Notes: a model not told the origin generated them from the letters alone. A stretch of 64,000 nucleotides of DNA from Phormidesmis sp963789215 (GCA_963789215.1 CAWBJY010000011.1:558001-622000), one strand, 5' to 3'; shown: positions 36,986-46,404, counted from the stretch's first letter. Numbers and translations: made by a program.

Positions 36986-38518
36986 ATGGGTCTACCTTGG
37001 TACCGAGTACATACCGTCGTCCTGAACGATCCAGGCCGACTGATTTCTGTACATTTAATGCATACCGCACTGGTTGCGGGTTGGGCAGGCTCTATGGCCC
37101 TGTTCGAGTTAGCAACTTTTGATCCGAGCGATCCTGTTCTGAACCCGATGTGGCGACAGGGCATGTTCGTACTACCTTTTATGACTCGTCTGGGTGTAAC
37201 CGGGTCTTGGGGTGGCTGGGACGTGACGGGCGCGACAAACGTCAACCCCGGCTTTTGGTCTTTTGAAGGTGTGGCCCTAGCTCACATCGTCCTTTCAGGT
37301 CTATTGTTCTTAGCCGCTTGCTGGCACTGGGTCTATTGGGATCTAGAGCTATTCCGCGATCCTAGAACGGGCGAGCCAGCTTTGGACTTGCCTAAAATGT
37401 TCGGCATTCATCTATTTTTATCAGGTCTGCTTTGCTTCGGCTTTGGAGCCTTCCACCTGACCGGCCTTTGGGGACCGGGTATGTGGGTTTCTGACCCTTA
37501 TGGACTGACTGGGCACGTCCAAGGCGTTGCTCCAGAATGGGGGCCAGCCGGGTTTAACCCGTTCAATCCGGGCGGCGTGGTAGCTCACCATATTGCAGCC
37601 GGTATTGTCGGTATTGTGGCCGGTTTATTCCACCTCACCGTGAGACCGCCGCAGCGCCTGTACAAAGCGTTGCGTATGGGTAACATCGAAACCGTATTGT
37701 CCAGCTCGATTGCGGCTGTGTTTTTTGCTGCGTTTATCGTAGCCGGTACGATGTGGTACGGATCGGCTACGACGCCGATTGAGCTGTTTGGCCCTACCCG
37801 CTATCAGTGGGATGGCAGCTACTTTGCCGAAGAAATTGAGCGCAGAGTGCAAACGGCTACGGCTAGAGGTACTTCTGAAGAAGACGCTTATGCTCAGATT
37901 CCTGAGAAGCTGGCCTTTTACGACTACGTGGGCAACAGCCCTGCGAAAGGCGGTCTGTTCCGCGTTGGACCCATGGATTCGGGTGACGGTATTGCCACCG
38001 CGTGGCTGGGCCACCCTGTCTTCCACGACGGTGAAGGTCGCGAGCTTTCGGTTCGCCGCCTGCCTAACTTCTTCGAGACGTTCCCAGTTGTCCTAGTAGA
38101 TAGAGACAACGTTCTTCGCGCTGATATTCCATTCCGCCGCGCTGAATCTAAGTACGGCTTTGAGCAGACCGGCGTAGTGGTTGACTTCTACGGCGGCGAG
38201 CTAGACGGACAGCATATCGAAGACTCCGCAGCGGTTAAGCGCTATGCGCGTAAAGCTCAGCTAGGCGAGCCTTTTGAGTTTGATCGTAAGACGTTAGATT
38301 CTGACGGTGTATTCCGTTCGAGTCCTCGCGGTTGGTTTACTTACGGCCACGCTTGTTTCGCACTGCTGTTCTTCTTCGGCCACATCTGGCACGGTTCGAG
38401 AACGCTGTTTAGAGACGTATTCGCGGGCGTTGACCCTGACCTCTCGCCTGAGCAGGTTGAGTGGGGCTACTTCCAGAAAGTGGGCGACCTTTCTACAAAG
38501 GCAGCCAACAGAAGCTAA
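36986..38518 (+). CDS. psbB: Photosystem II CP47 chlorophyll apoprotein
   Basis: 510 residues, normal length. Six membrane helices with chlorophyll-binding His, for example in SVHLMHTALVAGW, HHIAAGIVGIVAGLFHL and HACFALLFFFGHIWHG, and the large lumenal loop E between helices V and VI. The start MGLPWYRVHTVV is canonical and follows AAGGAGG. Core PSII antenna. psbT lies 208 bp downstream. Confidence 0.98.
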   Translation: MGLPWYRVHTVVLNDPGRLISVHLMHTALVAGWAGSMALFELATFDPSDPVLNPMWRQGMFVLPFMTRLGVTGSWGGWDVTGATNVNPGFWSFEGVALAHIVLSGLLFLAACWHWVYWDLELFRDPRTGEPALDLPKMFGIHLFLSGLLCFGFGAFHLTGLWGPGMWVSDPYGLTGHVQGVAPEWGPAGFNPFNPGGVVAHHIAAGIVGIVAGLFHLTVRPPQRLYKALRMGNIETVLSSSIAAVFFAAFIVAGTMWYGSATTPIELFGPTRYQWDGSYFAEEIERRVQTATARGTSEEDAYAQIPEKLAFYDYVGNSPAKGGLFRVGPMDSGDGIATAWLGHPVFHDGEGRELSVRRLPNFFETFPVVLVDRDNVLRADIPFRRAESKYGFEQTGVVVDFYGGELDGQHIEDSAAVKRYARKAQLGEPFEFDRKTLDSDGVFRSSPRGWFTYGHACFALLFFFGHIWHGSRTLFRDVFAGVDPDLSPEQVEWGYFQKVGDLSTKAANRS

Positions 38519-38726
38519 CGCTTAAAGGCGTCAAGGGTTCATGCTCTTGGCGCTTTTTTATCTGTGCTTTGAGCGCCGCTATGTCGCGACGAAATGTAAC
38601 GATAGAGCTAAGCGATGAAGGCGAGCTAAGTTTGAATCCTTTAGACTAGTAGTAGCCTTGAGCGTCTTAAGCTCGAAAGTTTAGGCTAATGGCCTAGACG
38701 ACCTGTTGTTTATTTAGGAATGAATC

Positions 38727-38825
38727 ATGGAAGCTGTTGCTTACATCTTGATCTTTGCCTGCATCATTGGAACTTTGTTTTTTGCGATCGCCTTTCGCGA
38801 ACCTCCCAAAATTACTAAAGACTAA
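38727..38825 (+). CDS. psbT: Photosystem II protein T
   Basis: 32 residues: MEAVAYILIFACIIGTLFF, then AIAFREPPKITKD. A single-helix PSII subunit near the dimer interface. The gene contains the HIP1 site gcgatcgc, which adds the AIA. Its place behind psbB is the standard order. Confidence 0.95.
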   Translation: MEAVAYILIFACIIGTLFFAIAFREPPKITKD

Positions 38826-38930
38826 TCAGGTGATTGGGCGGCCAGCCATTTAGCGGTTCACTGTCTGGCAATTAACTGTCTGATACTCAACTATCTAGCA
38901 GTCAACGTCCAACGTTCCGCTTGATCACGA

Positions 38931-38966
38931 AAGCCGAAGTTTCCTCTACGGGAGCCTCGGTTTTTT
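38931..38966 (+). terminator. Probable terminator of psbB-psbT
   Basis: aagccgaagtttcc pairs with gggagcctcggtttt with several wobbles, followed by a long T-rich run. Confidence 0.6.
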
Positions 38967-39117
38967 AGTTTTTTTGACTCACCTAGCTGCAATCGAGAGT
39001 ATTCTTGGCTAATAGCCATCAATAGTTTGAGGTCGGCTGATTTTGTCGTAACGTTGCTTTAGTCGTCGGTCATCAACCGAGCAGCTATCCATCGACTGCC
39101 ACACAGGTTTCGCGCTC

Positions 39118-39633
39118 ATGCACTGCCCATTTTGCCAACATCCTAATAATCGCGTTTTAGAATCTAGGTCGGCGGAGTCGGACAGAAGCATTCGTCGTCG
39201 TAGAGAATGTTTGGAATGCGACCGCCGCTTCACCACCTACGAGCGCATCGAATACGTGCCTATTATGGTGGTCAAACGAGACGGCACTCGCGAGTCGTTC
39301 GATCGCTCTAAGCTTTTGCGAGGTGTGGTAACTGCATGTGAGAAAACCGGTGTCAGCGCCCATGCAATGGAGATGCTAGTAGACGAAATTGAGGCAGAGC
39401 TTCAGCAGCAGGCGATTAGAGAAATTACCAGCGAGGGCATCGGCGAGAAAGTACTGGCCCGACTGCGACAGCTCAATGAGGTTGCCTACGTTCGATTTGC
39501 CTCCGTATACCGGCAGTTTCAGGGCATTCGCGACTTTACAGAAACGCTTAGCCAGATGAAGGATCACCAGTTAGGACAAGCTGGCTTATCGGCAGCCGCT
39601 ACAGAGAAAACGCCCGTTGAGTCGCTGAGCTAA
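39118..39633 (+). CDS. nrdR: Transcriptional repressor NrdR
   Basis: 171 residues. The zinc ribbon has MHCPFCQHPNNRVLESR and CLECDRRFTTYER, followed by the ATP-cone domain (VVKRDGTRESFDRSKLLRGV). NrdR senses ATP/dATP and represses ribonucleotide reductase genes by binding NrdR boxes. Gene order psbB-psbT-nrdR-rpsA is seen in other cyanobacteria. The last 25 residues are a variable tail. Confidence 0.96.
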   Translation: MHCPFCQHPNNRVLESRSAESDRSIRRRRECLECDRRFTTYERIEYVPIMVVKRDGTRESFDRSKLLRGVVTACEKTGVSAHAMEMLVDEIEAELQQQAIREITSEGIGEKVLARLRQLNEVAYVRFASVYRQFQGIRDFTETLSQMKDHQLGQAGLSAAATEKTPVESLS

Positions 39634-39766
39634 AGTTTTAGCTGACTGGGCTAGAGTCTGGAGCTTGGCCGAGATTCATGTGACGTTTGTCTCATAATTG
39701 ATCTATGATTGATATCCTTGTGACCAGAAACCTCGAAGGCTGAGTAAGCCTTTCCCAACTTAGAAA

Positions 39767-39794
39767 ACGTTAGTAAGTTAACATTAGTAAGTTT
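39767..39794. repeat. 14-bp tandem repeat in the rpsA leader
   Basis: acgttagtaagtta is followed by acattagtaagttt, 128 bp before the rpsA start. Confidence 0.75.
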
Positions 39795-39921
39795 TACAAG
39801 CGGTGCGTACGCTGTTTTGCTTGGGTTTGCCGGCTTTTGATAGCGGGCTAAAAAAGCAAACGACTGTGCGATCGCGAGGTGTTCACTCGTTCGCGGAGAA
39901 TAACTGTAGGAAACATCTAGC

Positions 39922-40896
39922 ATGGCCAACCCGGATACTCAAAAGATTGACATTGGTTTTACTCAAGAAGATTTTGCGGCACTTTTAGACCAATACGACT
40001 ACAATTTCAACCCTGGCGACATCGTGCCTGGCACCGTGTTTAGCATTGAGCCACGGGGTGCACTTATTGATATTGGCGCGAAGACTGCGGCATATCTCCC
40101 GATTCAGGAGATGTCGATCAACCGAGTTGAAGGAGCTGAAGAAGTTTTGCAGTCTAACGAGACGCGCGAATTCTTCATCTTGACCGACGACAACGAAGAC
40201 GGTCAGCTAACGCTTTCGATTCGCAGAATTGAATACATGCGAGCCTGGGAGCGGGTGCGTCAGCTTCAGCAGGAAGATGCCACTGTTCGTTCTTTAGTAT
40301 TTGCTACAAATCGGGGTGGTGCGCTAGTTCGCATTGAAGGGCTGCGCGGATTTATTCCGGGTTCTCACATCAGCACTCGTAAGCCCAAAGAAGATTTGGT
40401 TGGCGAAGAGCTGCCTCTGAAGTTTTTGGAAGTAGACGAAGAGCGTAATCGCCTGGTACTGAGCCATCGTCGCGCCCTAGTTGAGCGGAAGATGAACGGC
40501 CTGCAAGTTAGCGAAGTCGTTATTGGAACGGTTCGCGGCCTGAAGCCATACGGCGCGTTTATCGACATTGGCGGCGTTAGCGGTTTGTTACACATCTCCG
40601 AAATTTCTCACGACCACATCGACACGCCTAACTCGGTGCTAAATGTGAACGACGAAATCAAGGTGATGATTATCGACCTAGACGCTGAGCGCGGTCGGAT
40701 TTCACTTTCGACTAAGCAGCTAGAGCCAGAACCTGGTGATATGGTGAAAAACCCTGACCTGGTTTATGAGAAAGCGGAAGAGATGGCCGAACGCTATCGC
40801 GAGCAGCTTCGACAAAAGGCGATGGGCGAGTCGGGTGAAGCGCCATCAGATGATGGTGAATATGTTGAAGAAGAAGAGCTGGTCTCTGTTGAGTAA
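39922..40896 (+). CDS. rpsA: 30S ribosomal protein S1
   Basis: 324 residues with three S1 RNA-binding domains: GDIVPGTVFSIEPRGALIDI, then the one with GALVRIEGLRGFIPGSHIS, and GTVRGLKPYGAFIDIGGVSG. Cyanobacterial S1 is shorter than the six-domain proteobacterial form. The C-terminus is acidic. Its stop codon is inside a 12-bp tandem duplication. Confidence 0.95.
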   Translation: MANPDTQKIDIGFTQEDFAALLDQYDYNFNPGDIVPGTVFSIEPRGALIDIGAKTAAYLPIQEMSINRVEGAEEVLQSNETREFFILTDDNEDGQLTLSIRRIEYMRAWERVRQLQQEDATVRSLVFATNRGGALVRIEGLRGFIPGSHISTRKPKEDLVGEELPLKFLEVDEERNRLVLSHRRALVERKMNGLQVSEVVIGTVRGLKPYGAFIDIGGVSGLLHISEISHDHIDTPNSVLNVNDEIKVMIIDLDAERGRISLSTKQLEPEPGDMVKNPDLVYEKAEEMAERYREQLRQKAMGESGEAPSDDGEYVEEEELVSVE

Positions 40897-40911
40897 TTAG
40901 TTGAGTAACTA
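40888..40911. repeat. 12-bp tandem duplication spanning the rpsA stop codon
   Basis: gttgagtaatta (40888-40899, includes the stop at 40894-40896) followed by gttgagtaacta; a third gttgagtaa lies at 40923. Confidence 0.88.
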
Positions 40912-40951
40912 GCTGAGGGACAGTTGAGTAAGCTGGCTTAACTAACGTAGA

Positions 40952-40985
40952 GAAGGGGAAAGGGTAATTGCTCTTTCCCCTTTCT
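40952..40985 (+). terminator. Terminator of rpsA
   Basis: gaaggggaaag pairs with ctttccccttt around an 8-10 nt loop, followed by ctttata. Confidence 0.78.
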
Positions 40986-41019
40986 TTATATCTATTCTCT
41001 ACAGAGAGAGCCGTAACCG

Positions 41020-41760
41020 ATGGCAACTATTCAATGCTGCGGACATGTGTTCCAAAATATATTGGCAGTGCTGTTCGATAAAGACGGCACGTTGGTCATC
41101 GTAGAAGACTATCTAGTTGCGTTAGGCCAGGAGAGAACGCGCCAAATAGATCTTGTCGTGCCTGGCGTTGCTAATGGAATAGCCTCTGCCATGGGGGTTA
41201 TTCAGACAGCGATTGACCCAACAGGCTTGATGGCGATCGCAAGCCGCCAAGAAAACGAGATAGCCGCCGCCGCCTATGTTGCCGCAACCGGTAAGGGTTG
41301 GATGGAGTCGCTAGCGATAGTAAGGGCCGCCTTTGATCGCGCAGAGGTGCAAATGCCTTCTCAACTGTCGCAAACATCTTTAGTCGCCGGTGGGCGATCG
41401 CTCATGACGCAACTGCAGACGACGGGCGTTAAAGTTGGCATTGTCTCCTCAGATACCCACGCTGCTGTCGGTGAGTTCATCGCGCACTACGACTTGGCCA
41501 ACTCTATAGACTGGTACTGCGGTGCCTCGGCTACAACGCCTGCGAAAACTACACCTGGCTTTCTATCATCTGCCTGTACGGCTCTAGGGCCACGCCCAGA
41601 ACAAACGCTAGTGATTGGCGATTCGGCGGCTGACTTAGCCTTAGCAAACCAGGGAGCCGCAGGATTTTTAGCAATGGTTGGCGCTTGGCGCAGCCCACCG
41701 GCTATACCGGGAGCTAAAATAACCTTTCGTCAACTTTCTCAAGTTGAATGTTTCGATTAG
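41020..41760 (+). CDS. HAD-family phosphatase (phosphoglycolate phosphatase-like)
   Basis: 246 residues. The nucleophile motif is LFDKDGTLV, motif II is GIVSSDTHA, the Lys is in TPAKTTPGF, and motif IV is VIGDSAADLALANQGAA. The cap is helical (residues about 40-110). A phosphoglycolate role is suggested by overall shape only. It is flanked by rpsA and metK with terminator-separated spacers, so it is likely independent. Confidence 0.85.
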   Translation: MATIQCCGHVFQNILAVLFDKDGTLVIVEDYLVALGQERTRQIDLVVPGVANGIASAMGVIQTAIDPTGLMAIASRQENEIAAAAYVAATGKGWMESLAIVRAAFDRAEVQMPSQLSQTSLVAGGRSLMTQLQTTGVKVGIVSSDTHAAVGEFIAHYDLANSIDWYCGASATTPAKTTPGFLSSACTALGPRPEQTLVIGDSAADLALANQGAAGFLAMVGAWRSPPAIPGAKITFRQLSQVECFD

Positions 41761-41904
41761 AAGCCTATGAGCCTCTTGAATTGGTGAACGGCCTTGACTG
41801 AGCAATAATACTGGCTGGGTAATATATTTTTATTGCTTGATATAACCGTTTAAGACTCATTGCCGCCGCTAGCAGCAGGGTTGATAGACATCGTTAGAAA
41901 TCTA

Positions 41905-41930
41905 GCAAGAGCGGTTGTTAGACCGCTTGC
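41905..41930. other. Hairpin upstream of metK
   Basis: gcaagagcggt and accgcttgc pair with one bulge. There is no T run and no conserved riboswitch core that I recognise. It lies 36 bp before the metK start and could affect its translation. Confidence 0.4.
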
Positions 41931-41966
41931 GCTTAGCAAACTTTTAAAGTGAAGGAGGATTGGCTA

Positions 41967-43226
41967 TTGTCGCGTCGTTACCTATTTACATCAGAATCAG
42001 TCACAGAGGGACATCCCGATAAAATCTGCGACCAGATCTCGGACACCATTCTAGATACTATGCTGGCTCTAGATCCCGACAGCCGGGTGGCCGCTGAAGT
42101 CGTCGTGAATACGGGCCTAGTACTCGTAACTGGCGAAATTTCTTCGAAGGCGAAAGTGAACTTTGTTGAAGTTGTTCGCAAAAAGATCGCTGAAATTGGC
42201 TACACCAACCCTAAGAACAATGGGTTTTCTGCCGATAGCTGCTCTGTGCTCATTGCTATCGACGAGCAGTCTGCGGATATCGCCCAGGGCGTAGACCAGG
42301 CGCAAGAAACTCGTGAAAAAACGAGCGACGAACGCTGGGATGAAGTGGGTGCTGGCGACCAGGGTTTGATGTTTGGCTTTGCCTGCAACGAAACACCTGA
42401 GCTAATGCCTTTGCCTATTAGCTTGGCTCACCGAATTTCTTTGGAGCTAGCTCGCGTGAGAAAATCCGGGCGGTTGGACTACCTAGGCCCTGATGGCAAA
42501 ACGCAAGTAACCGTTGAGTACGAAGATGGCAAGCCAGTCGGTATCGACACGGTGCTAGTTTCGACCCAGCATACAGAAACTATCGACGGCCTTAGCAGCA
42601 ACGAAGAGGTACAGGCTCGAATCAAGAAAGACCTATGGCAAGCCGTAGTGCTTCCTGCCTTTGCTGGCTTAGAAATTCAGCCTAGCGACAGCACCCGCTT
42701 TTTGGTTAACCCTACCGGCAAGTTTGTAATTGGTGGCCCTCAGGGTGACTCTGGCCTGACCGGACGCAAAATCATCGTTGATACTTATGGCGGCTACTCT
42801 CGTCACGGCGGTGGTGCGTTCTCTGGCAAAGACCCCACAAAAGTAGATCGTAGCGCGGCCTATGCCTGCCGCTATGTCGCGAAGAATATTGTTGCGGCTG
42901 GTCTTGCCGATAAATGCGAAGTTCAGCTTAGCTATGCAATTGGCGTAGCTCGCCCGGTGAGTATCTTTGTGGAAACTTTTGGCACTGGAAATATTCCTGA
43001 TGACAAGCTGCTGGATTTGGTGACAGAGCACTTTGAGCTAAGACCTGCTGGCATTATCGAGACGTTCAACCTTAGAGGGCTTCCTCAAGAGCGCGGTGGA
43101 CGCTTCTATCAAGATGTTGCAGCTTACGGACATTTTGGCCGGGAAGATCTGGACTTGCCCTGGGAGAAGACCGATAAAGCTGACGCGCTTAAAGCCGCGA
43201 CTGAGAAGCTGGCGGCGACCGTATAG
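41967..43226 (+). CDS. metK: S-adenosylmethionine synthase
   Basis: 419 residues from a TTG start: the family begins MSRRYLFTSESVTEGHPDK. An AAGGAGG ribosome binding site lies 8 nt upstream of the TTG, whereas the upstream in-frame GTG at 41949 overlaps it. It makes SAM from methionine and ATP. Motifs: GHPDKICDQISD, GAGDQGLMFGFACNE, GGPQGDSGLTGRKIIVDTYG and HGGGAFSGKDPTKVDRSAAY. A terminator and a 14-bp repeat follow. Confidence 0.97.
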   Translation: MSRRYLFTSESVTEGHPDKICDQISDTILDTMLALDPDSRVAAEVVVNTGLVLVTGEISSKAKVNFVEVVRKKIAEIGYTNPKNNGFSADSCSVLIAIDEQSADIAQGVDQAQETREKTSDERWDEVGAGDQGLMFGFACNETPELMPLPISLAHRISLELARVRKSGRLDYLGPDGKTQVTVEYEDGKPVGIDTVLVSTQHTETIDGLSSNEEVQARIKKDLWQAVVLPAFAGLEIQPSDSTRFLVNPTGKFVIGGPQGDSGLTGRKIIVDTYGGYSRHGGGAFSGKDPTKVDRSAAYACRYVAKNIVAAGLADKCEVQLSYAIGVARPVSIFVETFGTGNIPDDKLLDLVTEHFELRPAGIIETFNLRGLPQERGGRFYQDVAAYGHFGREDLDLPWEKTDKADALKAATEKLAATV

Positions 43227-43285
43227 TCGTCCTACAGTTGTCTTATAGTCGCTCTCATAGCCGTTGCTTAGGCGCAGATAACTAG

Positions 43286-43327
43286 CTAGCTTCAAGTAAC
43301 TGGCTTCAAGTAGCTGGCTTCAAGAGG
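43286..43327. repeat. 14-bp tandem repeat downstream of metK
   Basis: Units ctagcttcaagtaa, ctggcttcaagtag and ctggcttcaagagg lie just before the terminator. Confidence 0.85.
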
Positions 43328-43364
43328 AGGTTTTTGGACTGAGGGTTCAGAAGCCTCTTCTTTG
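43322..43364 (+). terminator. Probable terminator of metK
   Basis: aagaggaggtttttg pairs with gaagcctcttcttt (wobbles); loop of about 12 nt, followed by a T-rich end. Confidence 0.65.
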
Positions 43365-43502
43365 TTTAAGGGTGCCGTTTAAAGGCATTCTTCGCGCTAA
43401 TGACTTGCTCGACGGCCCGTCAAGTTGCGCTGCTTGATTTGGTGATAGTTTGGAAATAGATGCCATTGCGTTGGCTTTGTCCGATTGCAGAGAGTCGCCT
43501 TC

Positions 43503-43973
43503 ATGAATGCTTTTTCGCCTCATCGACCTAAAACCCTGTCGCTAGGCCCATTAGAAACTGAGATTATCAGTATTCTGTGGCTGCTAGGGCCAACTTCCGC
43601 AACGGCAGTGCACCAGCATATTCTGCAAGATATTGACCGAGAGCTGACTTATTCCTCGGTGTCTACTGTGCTGAAGCGGCTGATCAAAAAAGGTTGGGTG
43701 CTGTGCGATCGCACTCAAAAAATTCAGATTTGGAAAACGACGCTCTCTCAGGCCCAAGCAGAGATTTTGACTGCCCAAGAGCAGCTACAGCGTTTTTTGG
43801 CCGTGGGTAGCCCAGATATTGTCGCGGCCTTTGCCGATACGCTAGACGATGACAGTTTGGCGCAGATAGATGCGATCGCACAAAAAATTCAGGCGGCTAG
43901 AGAAGCTAGAAACATCGCCAAGGCGCAGTCAAAAGCGGCGACTGATGAGGAGATCAAAGGGGCACTGTCATGA
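43503..43973 (+). CDS. BlaI/MecI-family transcriptional regulator
   Basis: About 156 residues. A winged-helix domain: LGPLETEIISILWLLGPTSA, then the recognition helix YSSVSTVLKRLIKKGWV. In the family this binds DNA as a dimer and is cut by a partner BlaR1/MecR1 protease. The stop overlaps the next gene's start by 4 bp. The ATG is favoured over an in-frame TTG 6 codons earlier. No beta-lactamase gene is present, so its target differs. Confidence 0.88.
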   Translation: MNAFSPHRPKTLSLGPLETEIISILWLLGPTSATAVHQHILQDIDRELTYSSVSTVLKRLIKKGWVLCDRTQKIQIWKTTLSQAQAEILTAQEQLQRFLAVGSPDIVAAFADTLDDDSLAQIDAIAQKIQAAREARNIAKAQSKAATDEEIKGALS

Positions 43974-44848
43974 TGCATTTGCAGATGATTGGACTAGCTT
44001 GCGCGATCGCAATCGGCAGTCGGCTGTTGGCTCAGATAAAACCGGCTGACGCTAACTGGCAAATCCGCTGGCAGTCGGCGCTAACGGCTTTTGTGGTGCC
44101 TCCCCTATTTTTGCTAGCGACCGCGATCGCCATTGTCGCCATGGGCACAAGCAGCCTTCCGCGTTGGGAAGGCGGCGTAAGTTTTACGATTGCGGCTGGG
44201 TTCGTAGCGGCAGCGGCGACTCTGTGGCTGCAAATTATTGGGCTGGCAATTAAAACGCAGCGACAGATGAGACAGTATCCTCGGCGGCTTATCTGCTCAG
44301 CGGCAGGGCGTGAACGTAGCACTCAGGGGCGAGTGGTTGAAACTTCCGCTGTTTTTAGCGCACAGGTTGGGCTATGGGCCTCTGAGCTAGTGGTCAGTCG
44401 AGGACTGCTAGAGCATTTAGACGCGGAGCATTTAGAGGCGGTGTTGGCGCACGAGTCTGGCCACGCGCACTATCGCGATACCTTTTGGTTTTTCTGGCTG
44501 GGCGGACTAAGGCGGCTGACCTGCTGGCTGCCCCAAAGTGAAACGCTGTGGCAAGAACTGCTGTTGCTACGAGAAGTGCGAGCTGATGAATGGGCGGCTC
44601 GCCGGGTAGATAGTTTGGTATTGGCGGAGTCTTTGATGAGCGTGATTACCGCACCTTTGCTAAATACAGAAACCATTTGCGCTAGCTTTAGCTGTGCGGC
44701 TCCTCGTAGCAGACTGGCTCAAAGAGTTGATGCTTTACTAGCGGGAGCGCCCGCTCTGGTGAAGATGCCTCGTTGGTCTTTGGCCGCGCAGTGGGGGGCA
44801 ATCGCCCTATCGCTATCGCCTTTGACTACCATTCCGTTTCACCATTAG
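43970..44848 (+). CDS. M56/BlaR1-like membrane metallopeptidase
   Basis: 292 residues. Several membrane helices (ALTAFVVPPLFLLATAIAIV and FTIAAGFVAAAATLWLQIIG) precede a zinc protease site, HESGHAHYRD (HExxH with E-S-G between the His residues), and the downstream REVRADEWAAR, which supplies a third ligand. There is no extracellular penicillin-binding sensor domain, unlike BlaR1. Coupled to the BlaI-like gene by an ATGA overlap. Confidence 0.87.
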   Translation: MMHLQMIGLACAIAIGSRLLAQIKPADANWQIRWQSALTAFVVPPLFLLATAIAIVAMGTSSLPRWEGGVSFTIAAGFVAAAATLWLQIIGLAIKTQRQMRQYPRRLICSAAGRERSTQGRVVETSAVFSAQVGLWASELVVSRGLLEHLDAEHLEAVLAHESGHAHYRDTFWFFWLGGLRRLTCWLPQSETLWQELLLLREVRADEWAARRVDSLVLAESLMSVITAPLLNTETICASFSCAAPRSRLAQRVDALLAGAPALVKMPRWSLAAQWGAIALSLSPLTTIPFHH

Positions 44849-44976
44849 TTTGAGATTGATTTTGAGTGCGCCTGTCGTTGAGCCTTCGAAAAGGCGCACT
44901 CAATCGGCACTGACGATAGCCTCTGGGGCCGCTCAAGGCATTAACATTAGCTAGCAGCCCGATAAAAGTAGGCAAC

Positions 44977-46404
44977 ATGATTAGCCAAAGTGGCGCTACC
45001 TCTAACGTTTGCGATCCGCAGCTTCAGACTCAGATACAGGAGAGCTTGCGCTGTCAGCGGGCCTTCTTTTCGACCGGAGAGACGCGATCGCTCAGCTTCC
45101 GCCGGGCTCAGCTACAGCAGCTAAAAGAGAACATCAAAGCTGCGACAAAAGACATCTATGCGGCGCTAGCGGCTGATCTGGGTAAATGTAAAACCGAAGC
45201 CTACCTAAGCGAAGTGGCGCTAGCGCTCGGCGATATTGACAACGCGCTAAAGCACTTATCTAGCTGGAGCAGGTCGCAGCGAATCGGCATTCCCCTTGCT
45301 TTTCAGCCAGCAGCGGGGAAGCTAGTGCCAGAGCCACTCGGTGTGGTGCTGATTATCAGCCCCTGGAACTATCCATTTCACCTAGCGATAGGGCCTTTGG
45401 TAAGTGCGATCGCCGCTGGTAACTGTGCCATCGTGAAACCTTCTGAAATCTCGTCTCATACGTCGAAGCTGCTGCGTCAGCTGATTGAGCAGACCTTTCA
45501 TGATGACTACGTTACAGCGATAGAAGGCGATGCTGAAACGGCTAAAGCGCTGTTGGCTGAACCTTTTGACCATATCTTTTTTACTGGAAGCCCAGCCGTT
45601 GGCAAACTGGTAATGCGAGCTGCCGCCGAGCATCTAACACCCGTGACGCTGGAGCTAGGCGGAAAAAGCCCCTGCGTGGTATCTGCACATGCCAACCTTG
45701 AAGTCGCCGCGCGGCGGATCGTTTGGGGGAAGGCGTTTAATGCCGGACAGACCTGCATCGCTCCGGATTATCTACTAGTGCATCGCAGCGTAAAGGCTCC
45801 TTTAATGGCGGCGATCGCTCAGACCATTCAAGACTTTTTTGGGGATGATATGGCCAAAAGTCCTGACTATGGACGGATCGTGAGCGATCGCCATTTTCAA
45901 AGGCTACAGGCTCTGACGAAAGCAGCCTTGAGCAGCGGCCAAAAAGTTATCGGCGGTCGGTGCGACGCAAAAACGCGATATATGGAAATGACGATAATTG
46001 ATGACGCGCCTGCGACGGCTGCCGTTATGCAGGCAGAGATTTTTGGGCCAATTTTGCCAGTGGTGAGCTTCGATGAAATTTCGGATGCGATCGCCTTTAT
46101 CAACCAGCGCCCGAAACCACTCGCAATCTATTTATTTTCAACCGACCGTCGCGAGCAAACAGATGTTCAGGCTCAAACCTCATCGGGCGGACTGTGCTTT
46201 AACGAAACGATCACTCAGTATGCAATCTCTGGACTACCCTTTGGCGGCGTGGGCCAAAGTGGGATGGGCAAGGCTCATGGAAAAGCTGGATTCGACGCCT
46301 TCTCTCATCACAAAGCGGTTATGAGTAAGTCTAACTGGCTAGATCTGCCCTTGCGGTATCCCCCTTATAAAAACAAGCTAGGATTTCTTGAGAAGCTTTT
46401 ATAG
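44977..46404 (+). CDS. Aldehyde dehydrogenase, class 3-like
   Basis: 475 residues. Catalytic Cys in FNAGQTCIAPDY, general-base Glu in TLELGGKSP, NAD site ISPWNYPFHLAIGPLVSAIA and FTGSPAVGKLVM. The C-terminal RYPPYKNKLGFL tail resembles class 3 (ALDH3) enzymes, which oxidise fatty aldehydes. In cyanobacteria related enzymes handle fatty aldehydes or apocarotenals. Substrate not provable from the sequence. Followed closely by the DUF1802 gene. Confidence 0.88.
   Translation: MISQSGATSNVCDPQLQTQIQESLRCQRAFFSTGETRSLSFRRAQLQQLKENIKAATKDIYAALAADLGKCKTEAYLSEVALALGDIDNALKHLSSWSRSQRIGIPLAFQPAAGKLVPEPLGVVLIISPWNYPFHLAIGPLVSAIAAGNCAIVKPSEISSHTSKLLRQLIEQTFHDDYVTAIEGDAETAKALLAEPFDHIFFTGSPAVGKLVMRAAAEHLTPVTLELGGKSPCVVSAHANLEVAARRIVWGKAFNAGQTCIAPDYLLVHRSVKAPLMAAIAQTIQDFFGDDMAKSPDYGRIVSDRHFQRLQALTKAALSSGQKVIGGRCDAKTRYMEMTIIDDAPATAAVMQAEIFGPILPVVSFDEISDAIAFINQRPKPLAIYLFSTDRREQTDVQAQTSSGGLCFNETITQYAISGLPFGGVGQSGMGKAHGKAGFDAFSHHKAVMSKSNWLDLPLRYPPYKNKLGFLEKLL

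Noticed and set aside
37625..38026. 133-codon minus-strand ORF within psbB
   Set aside because: It is a shadow of the strongly supported CP47 gene.
38581..38649. 22-residue ORF (MSRRNVTIELSDEGEL...) between psbB and psbT
   Set aside because: No ribosome binding site and no known small PSII protein of that sequence; it cannot be told from chance.
41880..41966. SAM riboswitch before metK
   Set aside because: Only a simple hairpin is visible; no multi-helix core resembling SAM-I, II or IV was found by eye.
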